Source: Paralichthys olivaceus
Lineage: Eukaryota > Chordata > Actinopteri > Pleuronectiformes > Paralichthyidae
DNA: 64,000 bases
Reading direction: 5' to 3'
Assembly: GCF_024713975.1 (NCBI RefSeq)
Contig: NC_091096.1
Span: 26,437,458 to 26,501,457 of the forward strand
How positions within the stretch are numbered: the first letter of the stretch is position 1; every line of letters begins with the position of its first letter. Of the stretch, positions 1 to 12,500 are shown piece after piece. A program made the position numbers and the translations under genes. Under the pieces are notes generated by a model, which worked only from the letters and a program-made list of their open reading frames with translations, made no database searches and was not told the origin of the DNA.

Positions 1-861
1 TGAAACATTCTTTGTGTAATAGATAACATAAATTGAAATATATCATAGACAGTCTTGCATCATGTTGCAAAATGATATACTGTTTACATTTGACATCATC
101 TGCACTCAAGATGTGGTTAATATAATTAGTAGGGAATGCATTGAACACCCTGCTCAAAAGGAGTGTTATGAAAAACAAAAGGGATATCGTGACCCTTTAC
201 AGGTGGCCTTATGCACTGACCTAAGAGAGGAAGCATTCTGAGCAAAGGACCCAGCCTGTGCTCGTCTTTATCTAGAGGCCTTAAAGCATCACAACAGTAA
301 ATATTCCAGTTGTCAGTGCACACATCGAGCTCCAGTGTTCTAGATAAAAGGGATTCTTCCTCCAGCGACAAGGGAGGAGAACAGAGGTGCCCAGACTTCC
401 GACGGAGACATGATTTCATTCAGTCTTGCTGTGCCAAGCATATCAGTGAGAGGAGTCCAGTTTCTCTATCCTGCCGTCCTCACATACAGGGATCATGTGG
501 TGGATCCCAGCACGCTGAATGACAAAGAGTCACATTTGAAAGTAGATTCACTGCCAGATGTTGGCAGAGCATGCTCGATTTGTCTTGTAAAACAGAAAGG
601 AGAGCAGAGTGAGCATGGAAACATGTATTAGAACATTCTTCCTGGGGTGTTGTCTGAATAGAAGTGGCAGAAAAATGGAGCGAACACGGAGATGTCTGCA
701 CAGGGTGGAAAACCTAAACTACATTTTTACACAATGAACAGATACAATGCAGAAGTAATGTGTGACTGTTGCCATATCACCTAATACACATTACAGGCAA
801 TACAGAAGAGCATACAGTTCTTCACCTTGTAATCTGCTCATGTCTGCTTTTTGTTTCACAG

Positions 862-890
862 AAAGGGGGGTTCTTTTGGAGTGGTGGGAA
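862..890 (+). CDS. Possible 29-nt upstream micro-exon of the same plus-strand gene
   Basis: A pyrimidine-rich stretch and AG at 860-861 precede 29 bases, followed by a near-consensus donor GTAAGTA at 891. Read in phase 0 it encodes KGGFFWSGG plus two bases, which is the phase the exon at 3572 needs. Another frame reads RGVLLEWWE, so the frame is not settled. A second candidate exon lies near 331-391 (coding-like, rich in Ser/Asp/Lys, weak donor) and would also end in phase 2. Confidence 0.25.
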
Positions 891-1529
891 GTAAGTACAT
901 TTGCTCAAAAATATAATCAACAAATGAATGTTGATGTATTATTATGGGCTGCAAAATGTGATGCTCACACCATATGGATATATTTGTGTGCGTCTTCTTC
1001 CACTGCCAATGTTTTACTTTACACACTTTCTGTCTTCATTTCATGATAATGTCTGTCAAAATTCATTGTCTGAATTTCTATAACCTAACAGCCCTTGTGG
1101 ATGGAATTCTAATTATTATGTGTTGATGCCCCCTCGACATTAAATATTTATTATGTAAGTATTTGACAGGCAATACTTATAAAGTCAGTTGCTTTGGTGT
1201 TAGGTGTTGGCTAAAACTAGGAACAATCAGCAGACAAACCATTCATTTAAATGTCGTTAGCTTCTTACTGTTAGTAACAGAGCCCTAAAGGAGTCCAGAA
1301 TCCTTTCGATTGAGTGTTTTCTGTGTTTGTGGTTTTGTCTGTACTTTCTCTCATATTTCTGAGCACCAATCAGGGTTTGGCAGGTTTGAATTCACGATCT
1401 GCTGACACACAGTCATGAGCCAGCCAGGGATTTTTATTCTCTTAATACACCTGAATTACCTTTTTTCAAATAAAAAAGAAGGTCGTACAGTGACTAAAAC
1501 CTTCAACATGCATTCAGAACATTCATATG

Positions 1530-1612
1530 GATGGATGGATGGAGGGATGGATGGATAAATAGATAGTTAGATAGATAGATGTACTGATCCCAAATCGGGA
1601 AATTCCTGTTAC
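1530..1612 (-). mobile_element. Non-LTR 3' tail with (TCTA)/(CCAT) microsatellite
   Basis: On the minus strand, GGAATTTCCCGATTTGGGAT runs into GTACATC and tetranucleotide repeats (TCTA then CCAT units), the same type of tail as at 60600-60990. Confidence 0.45.
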
Positions 1613-2096
1613 AGCAAAAGATTCAAAGGGATAATGGGTTTTTTAATGAAAACAGGATTTGTCATTTTAGAGGCGTTAGAGCCAAAAACTAAATGTGCAA
1701 TAAAGATGTCTATGTTCTTGATGTTGAATCGACATAGCTATTTCTCAGAGCTGTCACGTAGACTCTATTGCATGTTATGCACATCTGGATTGTTCCCCTG
1801 TTCCCTCAACTTGTTTGAATGTTTGTTTTGACTGGGAAATTCTTACTCAAAGGTTTGAAAATGTTTCCCATATTTGTCTTGGAAGTAAATAGTGTGGCGG
1901 TGTTGCATGACAACTAAATAAAACATAGTGTATATGAGTATGCTTTATTAGTCAACCAGCTTTCTGGTTATTTACTGAAAAATGAACAAAGAGGGAGTTA
2001 AAGCTGTACTTGTTTGTTTAACAGTGTTCTGTAGAATCTTTTTTTTATCACATATGCATCCTTACTCAACACTATAAAATCTGACAAGTTGATCTT

Positions 2097-2165
2097 AATT
2101 AAAGGGATAGTTCACCAAAAAAAAGAACATAAATATGAAAATCTTTCATTGTTATCCATGGCAAC
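2097..2165 (+). mobile_element. Fragment of the foldback MITE end
   Basis: TAAAGGGATAGTTCACCAAA followed by a diverged ATGAAAATCTTTCATTGTTA resembles the left end of the palindromic element at 39970. Confidence 0.4.
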
Positions 2166-3571
2166 ATTACCTCCCAGTGTGACTGTAAAAGAGTGGGATT
2201 TACCAAAGCCAAGAACTCAAGGAGAAGGACTGACCTTGTGACATCTGCTCAACTCTGAAAGTAGACGTTTTATTGGTGGGGTGTTACTCACTCATGTTGT
2301 CAGAACACAGCCTTTACAACAATTGCACCTATACATACTGAAGTACTCCTGGCACGTGCCAAGTTACATCTATAACGTCTAAACACAACATAGTCTGAGA
2401 GCATGCTGGGAGACTGCCCCTCTACCACCGCCACCGGTGAGCTCTCATCCACTGCAGACATAAGTCCAGTTTGTTTAAGAGAACCTAGATTTTGACCTCT
2501 TTTAGACAAAACAAGTGGCCTACAAAACCTACATTACATTAGTTGAATCAACTGTAAAGGGTTACACACACATACAAAGACACACACCTCTGACTTGATA
2601 GACAGGAATGAGTGTCTAATAGCTAAAGAGGATGTGTTGTGTATTGAATTATTTTATCTAATAAAGTAAAATGTTGTGTTTATTAAGCCACTCTCGATCA
2701 ATAATGAGACAGGCACCTTCTACGTTAACAATGTTGTTCAAATTTACAACCAATCCCTTCATGTTTGCCTGGCTGGGTCAGCTGTGTCAGCCATTCATTT
2801 GGCCGTACTTCACTACACCAATTGCGTTTGTATATTTTCATTTGTGACCACATACAAATATTTCTAGGAGCTACTGGGAAATTGTTGGCCACTGTCAGGC
2901 AGGGTTTTACAATATCTCCATCAGCTGTTGTTGTCTGCCTTGTATTGTCTCTGTACATAAATATAAATACAGAGGATCAGGAGCCCGGGGCTTCGGTAGT
3001 GCAAGGCTTTAAGGTGCTGATGATGTCATCACATTGTCTTTGTGTCGGGTCAAACCTGTGTTGCGTGTTAATCTCAATCCTCATAATCCTCTTCACTTTA
3101 TGCTGTCTAATAAAGGAATCAAACAGTCAACAATTTAAACAGTGATTTTATACAGTTGTCTCCTATTAAGGGATGACACATGGCAAAATAGAGGTTATCT
3201 GGATCCCATAGTCCTACTAAAGCCAGAACTTTCTCCTAGAACTAAACTGCATGCAGCCATTATCATTCTGATATCGGGACAATGCACTGGTTTGTTTGCA
3301 TTTCTTTAATCAATTACTCAACCTTTTAGGGTGGCCCCTCATTGGAGGTGGGTTGACAATGGGATTGATCCAGAACTTTCCATTTCCAGCTCAGAGGTTG
3401 TTGTTGTTTCCGAAGAGGAACGTGAAGATGGGAAGAATAACTTGAGACACATGGCCACTGGCAGACTCATACCCACATGGTAGCTAGTAGGTCACTATAT
3501 ACAGCAATATATATATATACAGGTAATGACAGGTATCTACAGAGGCACTACCTTTTCCCCTTTACATCAAG

Positions 3572-6500
3572 GCTAAAAAATGTCAGTCTTCATGATGAAA
3601 TATTCTCAGCTGCTCCACCAAGTTCACCAGCTGCTATCCGACTTGGTCTGCCTGCCATGTGGAGCTACAGGTATAGGTTGCACACAGTCAGTTTGTCTGC
3701 ACTTTGAGACAGTAAAACATGTGGTGATCTGCCCTTTTAGACACTGTCAAGTGAATTTCTTAATGTTTTTATTATTTCCTGTTTCACCTTGACTCTAACC
3801 ACCATACTATTTTCTTTTACTTCCTGTATTTTTCTAGTTTCGGAAATCAAAAGAGAATCAGAGAGAGAGAGAGTGGGAGAGAGAGAGAGAGAGAGACTGT
3901 CTTCCCCTGATGTATTTCGCCTGTGTCCAATTATTGCTGCCTCATTTCGTCTGTTAGTCTCCATAGGTTGACCTCATGCTTCTGTTCATCTCCCTGGTAT
4001 TTCCAGCCCTGTCGCTTAACTTGAGTTTTGAATCGTCTGTTACCTGTTGACCAGAGCATCAGTGATCCTGTTATTAAGAATAAATATTCTTCACCACACC
4101 CACCTGACTTTGTCTTGTCTGTATTCTAAACAGATTTCTTCTCCATTCCTAAAAAATACATTTATATACAAATAAACTGTTTAGCAAACTGGTTTTGTAC
4201 GGAACATAATGACAATTAGATTGTTTTCTATTAATGGTTCTGTTGGCTTCATTTGACTAGCAGCGTGCACTGGGGCAGTTTGCAGCTGAGAGTCTGGGTG
4301 AGAGTCAGCCCCACTAAGTCTGAGGCAATGGTTCTCTGCTGGGAAATGGTGGATTGCTCCACAGGTTGAGGAGAGTTGCTGCTTCAGCCGGTTCTTGCAT
4401 TTGATTACCCTCATGAGTTCCTTTCATCTGAGGTTTTCAGGGCAGCCGGACTGGAAGGTGACCCTGGGTTTGACCTAGAACTTTGGGATCCGTCAGAAGA
4501 AGCTGATAGGCTTCTGGAGAAAGGTACATTTGGAACACCCATCTTAGCCTGCAGTTACCATTTCCCACAATAATAATCTCTTCGCTTGTAGTGACTTACA
4601 CTCACACAGCTCTTGGTTAATGAAAGAGGTGAGTGAAAGATCCTGGTCTGGTTTAGTAAAGAAAACATTCACTGTGACTTCAGACACATCATATTTCATG
4701 AACCTTAACCAAAGCACTGTTAATGCCGGAACCACCGGCAGGACCCTGGATGTGAACCCTGGTCTCTGGTGTGACAATCATGCATTTGTACGCCCGTCAT
4801 CCACCTCGACTTCCCTATGGACGGTTAAGGTTGGGTAAAGGGCTACGGATTGTATCATGTCAATGAGTGTCCTCACTGAGATAGAAGTACAAATGTGTGC
4901 GTGTGTGTGTGTGTGTGAGTGAGTGTGTGTGTGTGTGTGTGTACAACATGAGTAGTTTGCTTTGGATTCCTGTGCAGTTTCATACACAAACACACATCTC
5001 TCTGCTGTGGTGATCACAAGCTCTTGTTTGGCTCGTGGACAAAATCATGACCCTCATTCTCCCTGCAGACCTGACCTCACAATGAGAAATAAATCGAGAC
5101 TCAGGCATTGGATTTGGGCTTTAGCACTGCACTGTGCAGGAGGATATTTTCTCTGGGCTCACACACCATGTACAAAAGTGTTGTTTATTCTTTCACAAGC
5201 ACCAAATGTTTTTTATGTCAAGTTCATTTCTGGGATCAGAGCACATCAGGGGTTTTATAACACTGCTGACATACTGTTCACGCTGGCAAGAATATGGAAA
5301 TCCCTGCCTGTTATGCTCCTCCCAAGAGAAACGTCTTCTCCACCGATAAACACTTCAATCTGTCCTCAGTCAGTGCAGGCAACACCAAGACCCTCCAACA
5401 ATCTCACAGCCCAGTTGTGTCATCACTCCTTCTACCAAGTTCTTAGAGCACTTTGGCTAAGTTGCAGAGCCAAAACCCCAAACTGTATCAGCAGGTCATA
5501 TTATTGTAACAGTTTCTCTTCAGGTCTTAGAAAATAACAATCAACCAGACAGCTGCAACTCATCTACAGTCCTCACTCACAACTCAAAAGGTGGAGCACA
5601 TTAAATCCCTGCACATGCTTCCTGTGTCAAAGGAAACACTCTGAAATCCTGTTACATTTCTATAAAGCAAGCAATGGTCTCAGGCCTAAATACTGTCTCT
5701 AATTTACGTATACATTTAGAAGCATCCAGATTATTTGGTTTCCAAATTTAAAACCAAGCTAAATTAAACAGCTTTTAGTTTTATACTCTATCTGTGGAAC
5801 CAGCCTCCTTAAACCCTGCTTAAACTGTTTATTTAAATCATGCAGGACTAAAAGCACTTTTTTTTTCTTCCTCTTTTTAACCTTTACCTATTTATTTTAC
5901 TCTTCTCAATGCAGCTGTGTTTGTTGTTTCATTTTTAAATACATGTATTTTATTTTTATATGCCTTTGTAAAGCACTTTGAATCACCCAGATTTATAGTC
6001 ATCTGAATGTGTTTTGAATGTTGACTTACTTTTATATTTCTATGTTTAATAAAGCAATTTTAACTGTTTCTGAATGGTGCTAAATAAATAAACGTGCACA
6101 CCAGATAAAGGGCTGAAACTTTCTGACACTTGGCAGAATGCAAATACACCTCGTCAATGACAATGTCGTCTTGTACATTGTAATTAGTGACATATTATTT
6201 AATAATTATTTTTTAACAGGCTCCAGCCACTTTCTACTTCCACTATCATCAATTTCCTGTGGTAACAACACACAGTCCAGCCTATAGGTTTTCACCCAAT
6301 CTTGATCCGATGCAGATTAATTCAATCAAAAGTCTCTCCAGACAATTCTTTGTGTTTTCAAGCTTTCACATTACACATAGTAATTGGATTCACTGTTTAA
6401 ATACAATTTTAGAGCTTTAACTTAGAAACAAAGGTATGCTAAATGTTTCTCCTGTGGCTGGTAGAGGTATTTTACAGTTTCATTCAGACCTTAAAAATGT

Positions 6501-9500
6501 GGGTTCAAACTGTTTGGTCAATGCAACACTGTGTCGAAAAAGAGAATAAACACCACAGTAACATGTTGTTTACCAAGCCCAGTGCTGGTGCAGCAGCCAA
6601 AGCCAGCAGCAGAATCTTTATTTGGTTAAGTACTTGGTGGACTTTCAAAGGAGCTACACAATAATGACTCTTTTGTGACTGTTATGGCAGTGACAACAGT
6701 TGAAAAAGCACACAATTCCCAGGGCTCTTCTCGTGTCTGTGTCAGCATGCTCTGACTGTTGTTCTTTTATATTCATCGTTTTGTATTCTACTGTATAATG
6801 GTAACACTTGGGTGGCTTGGATGGACAGAAGTCAGTGCCTATAGGCTTCCTTAAAAGTTTAGCAACAATGAATTTAACAATGTGTTGCATATGTACATTA
6901 AAGTTCTATTATTTTGGAAGTGGGACTATTAAGTGTTGCACTTCCAAAATAATGTTACCCATTATTTTTACTTCATTTCTTGGCCCAAAAGGGAAGACTT
7001 CCATGCTTACAGCAGATCACATGTCTTACATCTGCCCTGTACTCCTTCCAGTTCGCTGCTTCAGGCTTACAGCAATTTCATGGTGCTGTGATGCTGCTGC
7101 TTCATTACCCACAACCTGCAGCAGCTGAAAGGGTAAAGTACTGTAACATTTCTCCTGGCCGAAGTCACAAAAACTCACAAGAGGTGTAATGAAACACCTC
7201 ATCAACGCAGTGCAGATTGAAGAGGGATGGGTGGGAGTCTTGAGCCAGTGAAGCTTCATGACCCCCCCCATCCCCACCCACAGAGAACTCTGAGGAAACC
7301 ACAATGATATCATGGTTCAGTACAGGAAAAACCCCTAAAATGTTAAGAGGAAAATAATGTGAAGATCCTTTAGACAAGGGCAGCAGTGTCGGGAAATATT
7401 TCCACATTCTCTGAATCATCAGCTCACACTGGGAGTCTTTTCACTGAGGGGGGGACCCCTCAGGAAGACGGGACAAATTGATCAAACGGGCCCATATTAC
7501 AAATGAGATAATTGAGGATTCACTTGGATTTCACTGACCTCATCAGTTTCACAAATACAGCATCAGTACTGGACAGATGAAAGCTACAGAACATGTCTAA
7601 TCCACCATTACTTGAATCTGAAATAGCTGAAGAAAATAGAAAAACAATGTTGCCTCGTTAGAAATGTTGCAGGATTGCATATGACATGAAGGGTCATTTC
7701 ATCACAGGGCCTATCTGTTTTGGAGAGGATTGTGTCAGTTGGAATTCTGGTGGCAAGTCTGGGCCAATACTGGGGGAGAGGGGACATTTATGATCCCCCA
7801 GTGATTACCTCTAAATATTAACCAACAAATGATACACAATAAACTCCCAGCTATTTGTTTGGCAATCCAGTGTAGTCCGCCTTACAACAGTTTCTTTTTT
7901 TGTGACTTGGTTGTAAGCAAATTCATTTCTACAGCGGCACTGTGGATCACTCTCTGCAACAAACTGATTTGATGATGAGGTTTAGTACATCCACACTATA
8001 GAAATAGACCCTCTGATAGATGATCCAAATATTTATAGTTTTAGTTGAACCACTTTTTCCAGTTATTTGCTTGGTGATGAATGTAAGGGTTTTAGCAACA
8101 CTAGTTTCAAGGCTAATGTTAGTCAGTCAGACAATTGGTCCACCACTGGGGTCCAGACTGATGTATCTTGACAACTATTAATTATACAGACATAAAAGTC
8201 CCTACAGATGTTCATGTCCCACTGATGATTACAATCTGGTCATGCAGGTGCAATCATTACATCAAAATATCACTTAGTTCAACTTTGTCCGAGTATCTTC
8301 AAAACTACTTTCCATTACTTCAGCTTTACTTTGTGTTTCATCCTAATTAGCAATTGTTAGCATGATTGCATGCTAAACTAAGATGGGGTACATGGTAATG
8401 TCAATGTCAAATTTATTTATATAGCACATTTAAAACAACTTGGTTGACCAAAGTGCTTCACAGTACAAGGTACAACAAGAGGACAGTAATATGGAATATA
8501 TCAGAATTAAAATTGAATGAGAGAGAAAGTAGAATGATTAAAAACATGTAAGTAAAATATAAGATACATAATAAAATAAAATAGTCAGCTGGGATATTAA
8601 CGTACTCAACTCGAGGAGACGGTGAATGAGAACAGATATGGTTTTAGTAGTGATTTGAAGTGTGAAAGAGAGGGGGCAGATCTACTGTGGAGTGGTAAGT
8701 TGTTCCATAGGTTTGGGGCGGCTACTGCGAAGGTGCGATCACCTTTGGTTATAAGTCTTGCTTTATGTCGGTCAAGGAGAAGCTGAGAGGCTGATCTTAG
8801 CTCCCTAACTGGGGTGTGTATATGGAGAAGTTCGGCTGAGTAAGGCGGTGCCAGTCCGTTAAGAGATTTAAAAGTTAACAGTAACATTTTAAAATCGATC
8901 CTGTGATGAACAGGAAGCCAGTGGAGGGAGTGCAACACAGGTGTGATATGGTCTCTCTTTTTGTTTTTGGTCGGGAGGCGAGCAGCAGCCTTTTGTACGA
9001 GCTGTAAGCATTTAATGGAGGATTGGTCCACGCCTACATACAGGGAATTATAGTAGTTGAGAGGTTGAAAGACAACTGAGGAAATTTGCTGGTTAAATTT
9101 AAAAAAAACAAATCAAAATGGACACCAAGACTTCACGGTGGAGTGAATATTAGGAGCTAGGGGGCCAAGGGTGCTCACATCCAGCAGTTCAGAGTGTCCA
9201 AGTACACCACATGTAAGTGGAGCCATCCCAGAGCAGTAGTCATCCAGGTGGACGGAGAAACTCCTATCTATGACTGTAACCACCTGAGTGCTGTACCTTT
9301 AATCTAGACATGACAACAGGATTGCATGATTAACGGTGTTGAAAGCGGTTGTCAGATCTAGGAGCACTAGGACAACAGAGTCTCCTGAATCAATAGTTAA
9401 AATCAAATTGGTAAATACTCTTAAAAGGGCTGTTTCAGTGCTATGGCGGGGTTTGAACCCAGACTGGTACTTTTCTTATGTTGATAAGAAATGTTTGCAA

Positions 9501-12500
9501 CTGGGTGACAACTACATTCTCTATAGGACTTTGGACAAGAAGGGCAGTTTAGAAATAGGCCAGTAATTAGAGAGAACAGAGGGATGAAGATTTTCTTTCT
9601 TTAGCAAGGGCTGTACAACAGCATGTTTAAAAGCAGCTGGGACACAACCAGAGAGAAGGCAGGTGTTCATCAATGCTAATGCTAATATACTAAATACTAA
9701 ATATACTAAACGTCAATTTGTTAAAGCAATAGTTGGACATTTCACGAAAGGTCTTTGCAAATGAAGTCTGTTTTTTAGTCTGTTAATACGTCTTCCAATA
9801 AAACTTGATGCAGAGAAACCTTTTACACCAAGTCCGATGCATTTTATTATTCTAGTCATCCTGAAAATTTGCAGTATGGAGTTGAGATGTGAGGAAGATT
9901 TTGTGGTCCTTGCTTCTTGAAAAACAAAATCAGAATCAGTTATCAGAGTTATGAAATCATGCTGTACGGCTATTACAATAAAATACTCATTTAAAATAAA
10001 ATGCGTTTTTGGGGAAGCCAACATTACCTTGTCTTTGTCATGGAAGATTTTAGGGAGGACATTGCTTTCATATATTTCCATTTCTTTTTCTTGCTGATCC
10101 CCTCCACTTCTGCCCTCATCCGAGGGAGTTTTTCCTCTCCACAGTCGCCTGTGCTTGCTCATTGTGGGAACTGTTGGGTTTCTCTATGTTAATATTGTTT
10201 TAAGGTCTTGACCTTTAAATGTAAAGTGCCTTGAGATAATGTAAATTATGAATTGGCGCTATATAAATAAAATTGAATTGAATTGAATTGAATCCTCTTT
10301 CTTTTTGACGTATGTGTCCTGGTGGTTATGACATATTTTCTTCACTGCTACAAATACAAAACATGGCTAATTAATAGCTATAGCTTTAGAAAGCTTGCTG
10401 CCAAGATCAAAATCACTTTCTAATCTTTCATACATCCTTTGTAAATCACCAATGTCAAGCTGTTCAGCTATCACCTGCCACAACCTATCTCTAAAGTCTA
10501 CATCCCTGTATTCTTAAATTGTCTTTTATACAGAGCTTTGTGCTTTGGGATCATATAACTTCTCATATATCATTTTGAATGATGACGTAACCTATGGTGG
10601 GGAGAGAACTCGATACCACAGCTCCCCTCCACAATCACCACTGCATAGACTCCAGGGTCCAAATGACGTCACCAGTGAAATATGGCAATGCCCGTATCTG
10701 GGATTGACTTCACTTATGTAAAGTGATTTTTACATAAAAAGCTTTTTTATTGAGTCATTGGTTCAGTATAACGATATACATTCCGCAAATGGGAGCATAG
10801 CTTTGCTTCTCATAGAATGAATAGTCATATTTCCCAAAATGTCAAACATTTCCATTGAAACTGTGGCCGTGTTAAACATTCTTAATTTTGGCACAGTTGT
10901 GCTTTTTGAGCGAAAAACATTCATGTTCTTTACATGTATTCAGTTTCCACATTTCCTCTGATGACAAAATCTGATGACAAAATTGCATGCTCACATTGTA
11001 TTTACAACATCACCTTACATCAAGCATGTGTTACTAAGTAGGCTGGTGTTTTAACAAAGGAAGTCAATAAGTGTTTAAAACTTCAGAGTGTGTCCATCCA
11101 TTTGAGCTAAATAGCTCATTCCCATTCAGTCTGATAAAGGCGAGTATACAGAATGTTCAGTATATTCCATGCTGTTACTACCAGGAACTTTAATTCCAGA
11201 ATACAAATGGAAACAGAGGGGTTTCTCTTCTCCCAGCTGACAGGGGACAGGGATTTTTCCTTTTCTCTCACTATGTATCCACCCATAATAACAGTCATGT
11301 TGCTGTGTTACCAAGGCTAAGCTTGGTCTATGTTTTCATTCATACTTTCTTCCATTTAGAGGTTTTTTGACTGATCTCTCTATTTTCTTTTGTCATTATA
11401 ATGTTTACTTCTTCAGAGTAAAACTGAAAGTAGTACAATAACAGTTACACAACCAAGGAAAATTTAAATAACCAGGTTTGGATCTATTTTCTCTTAAATT
11501 CATAATGGCATCTTTATAAAGCATCATGACTGTCTGGTTAGACTTTCACATACTCAAATGGAATCCTTTTTAATCTCACATATCCCTCCCAATTGATTTC
11601 CATCAAACATATATAGGCCTCCTGTATTATCTCTTCTAAAGCTAATCAACACAAAGTCTAAGTGGTCTAATTCTTTGGTCTATGGAGACATTATGTGGAG
11701 AAATACCACTGGTTCTTCACCATCCACTAACATATCTACCTATTAATTCTACAAACATCTGTTTGTCTGTCTGTCTGTGGAAAGCATATGTCGTGAAGGT
11801 TAATCTAATCAACTCTATACTTAGCATGTGTCTGTTAGGTGGTCATGGGAAGATTTAACACGAAGCCTCAATTGCACTTCTGTCCATCCTCTCAGAGTTC
11901 TGCATTTTTTGGGTAGTTTTTCCTTACTCTTGTTGAGGGTTAAAGACAGAGGATGTTGCACCTTGTCAAGCCCTATGAGACAAAATATGATTTGTGAATG
12001 TGGGCTATACAAATACAATTTTAATTTGATGATAAATAAAATGTAAAAAATAGTGAATAAAAACACTGAAAAACCGCAGACCCATTTGAATCTTCTAAGT
12101 CCTTGCTGCAAGATCATTTTTGTTGATCAGCGTTTGTTGCTGCAATGCCTTATATTGAAGAGATACTGTAAACTGTACTGTAAACTTAAGTGTCCATCAA
12201 GACAACAAAAGCACTATATAAATACAGACCATTTACCTTCCCTAGATTTTTTCTTCACCATGACATTGACATTGATGGTAAGTGTTTTAGAGGTATTTCT
12301 AACAAAATATGAGATTTTATTAAATTTAATACAGACATTTATGTTTTCCCTGGATGAATTATAATGTACTTTTATTAATTATTCTACTTCGTCCAATACT
12401 TACTGGATTGTGACCATATACCTGAAACCAATGACCACCATACAAATTGTGTTTAACAAATGGCACCTTCATGTTCAGCCTCACACATCTGTTAGGATAG

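Noticed and set aside
126-419. 97-codon minus-strand ORF at the left edge
   Set aside because: It overlaps a coding-like plus-strand stretch in another frame. No family, start context or splice evidence settles it.
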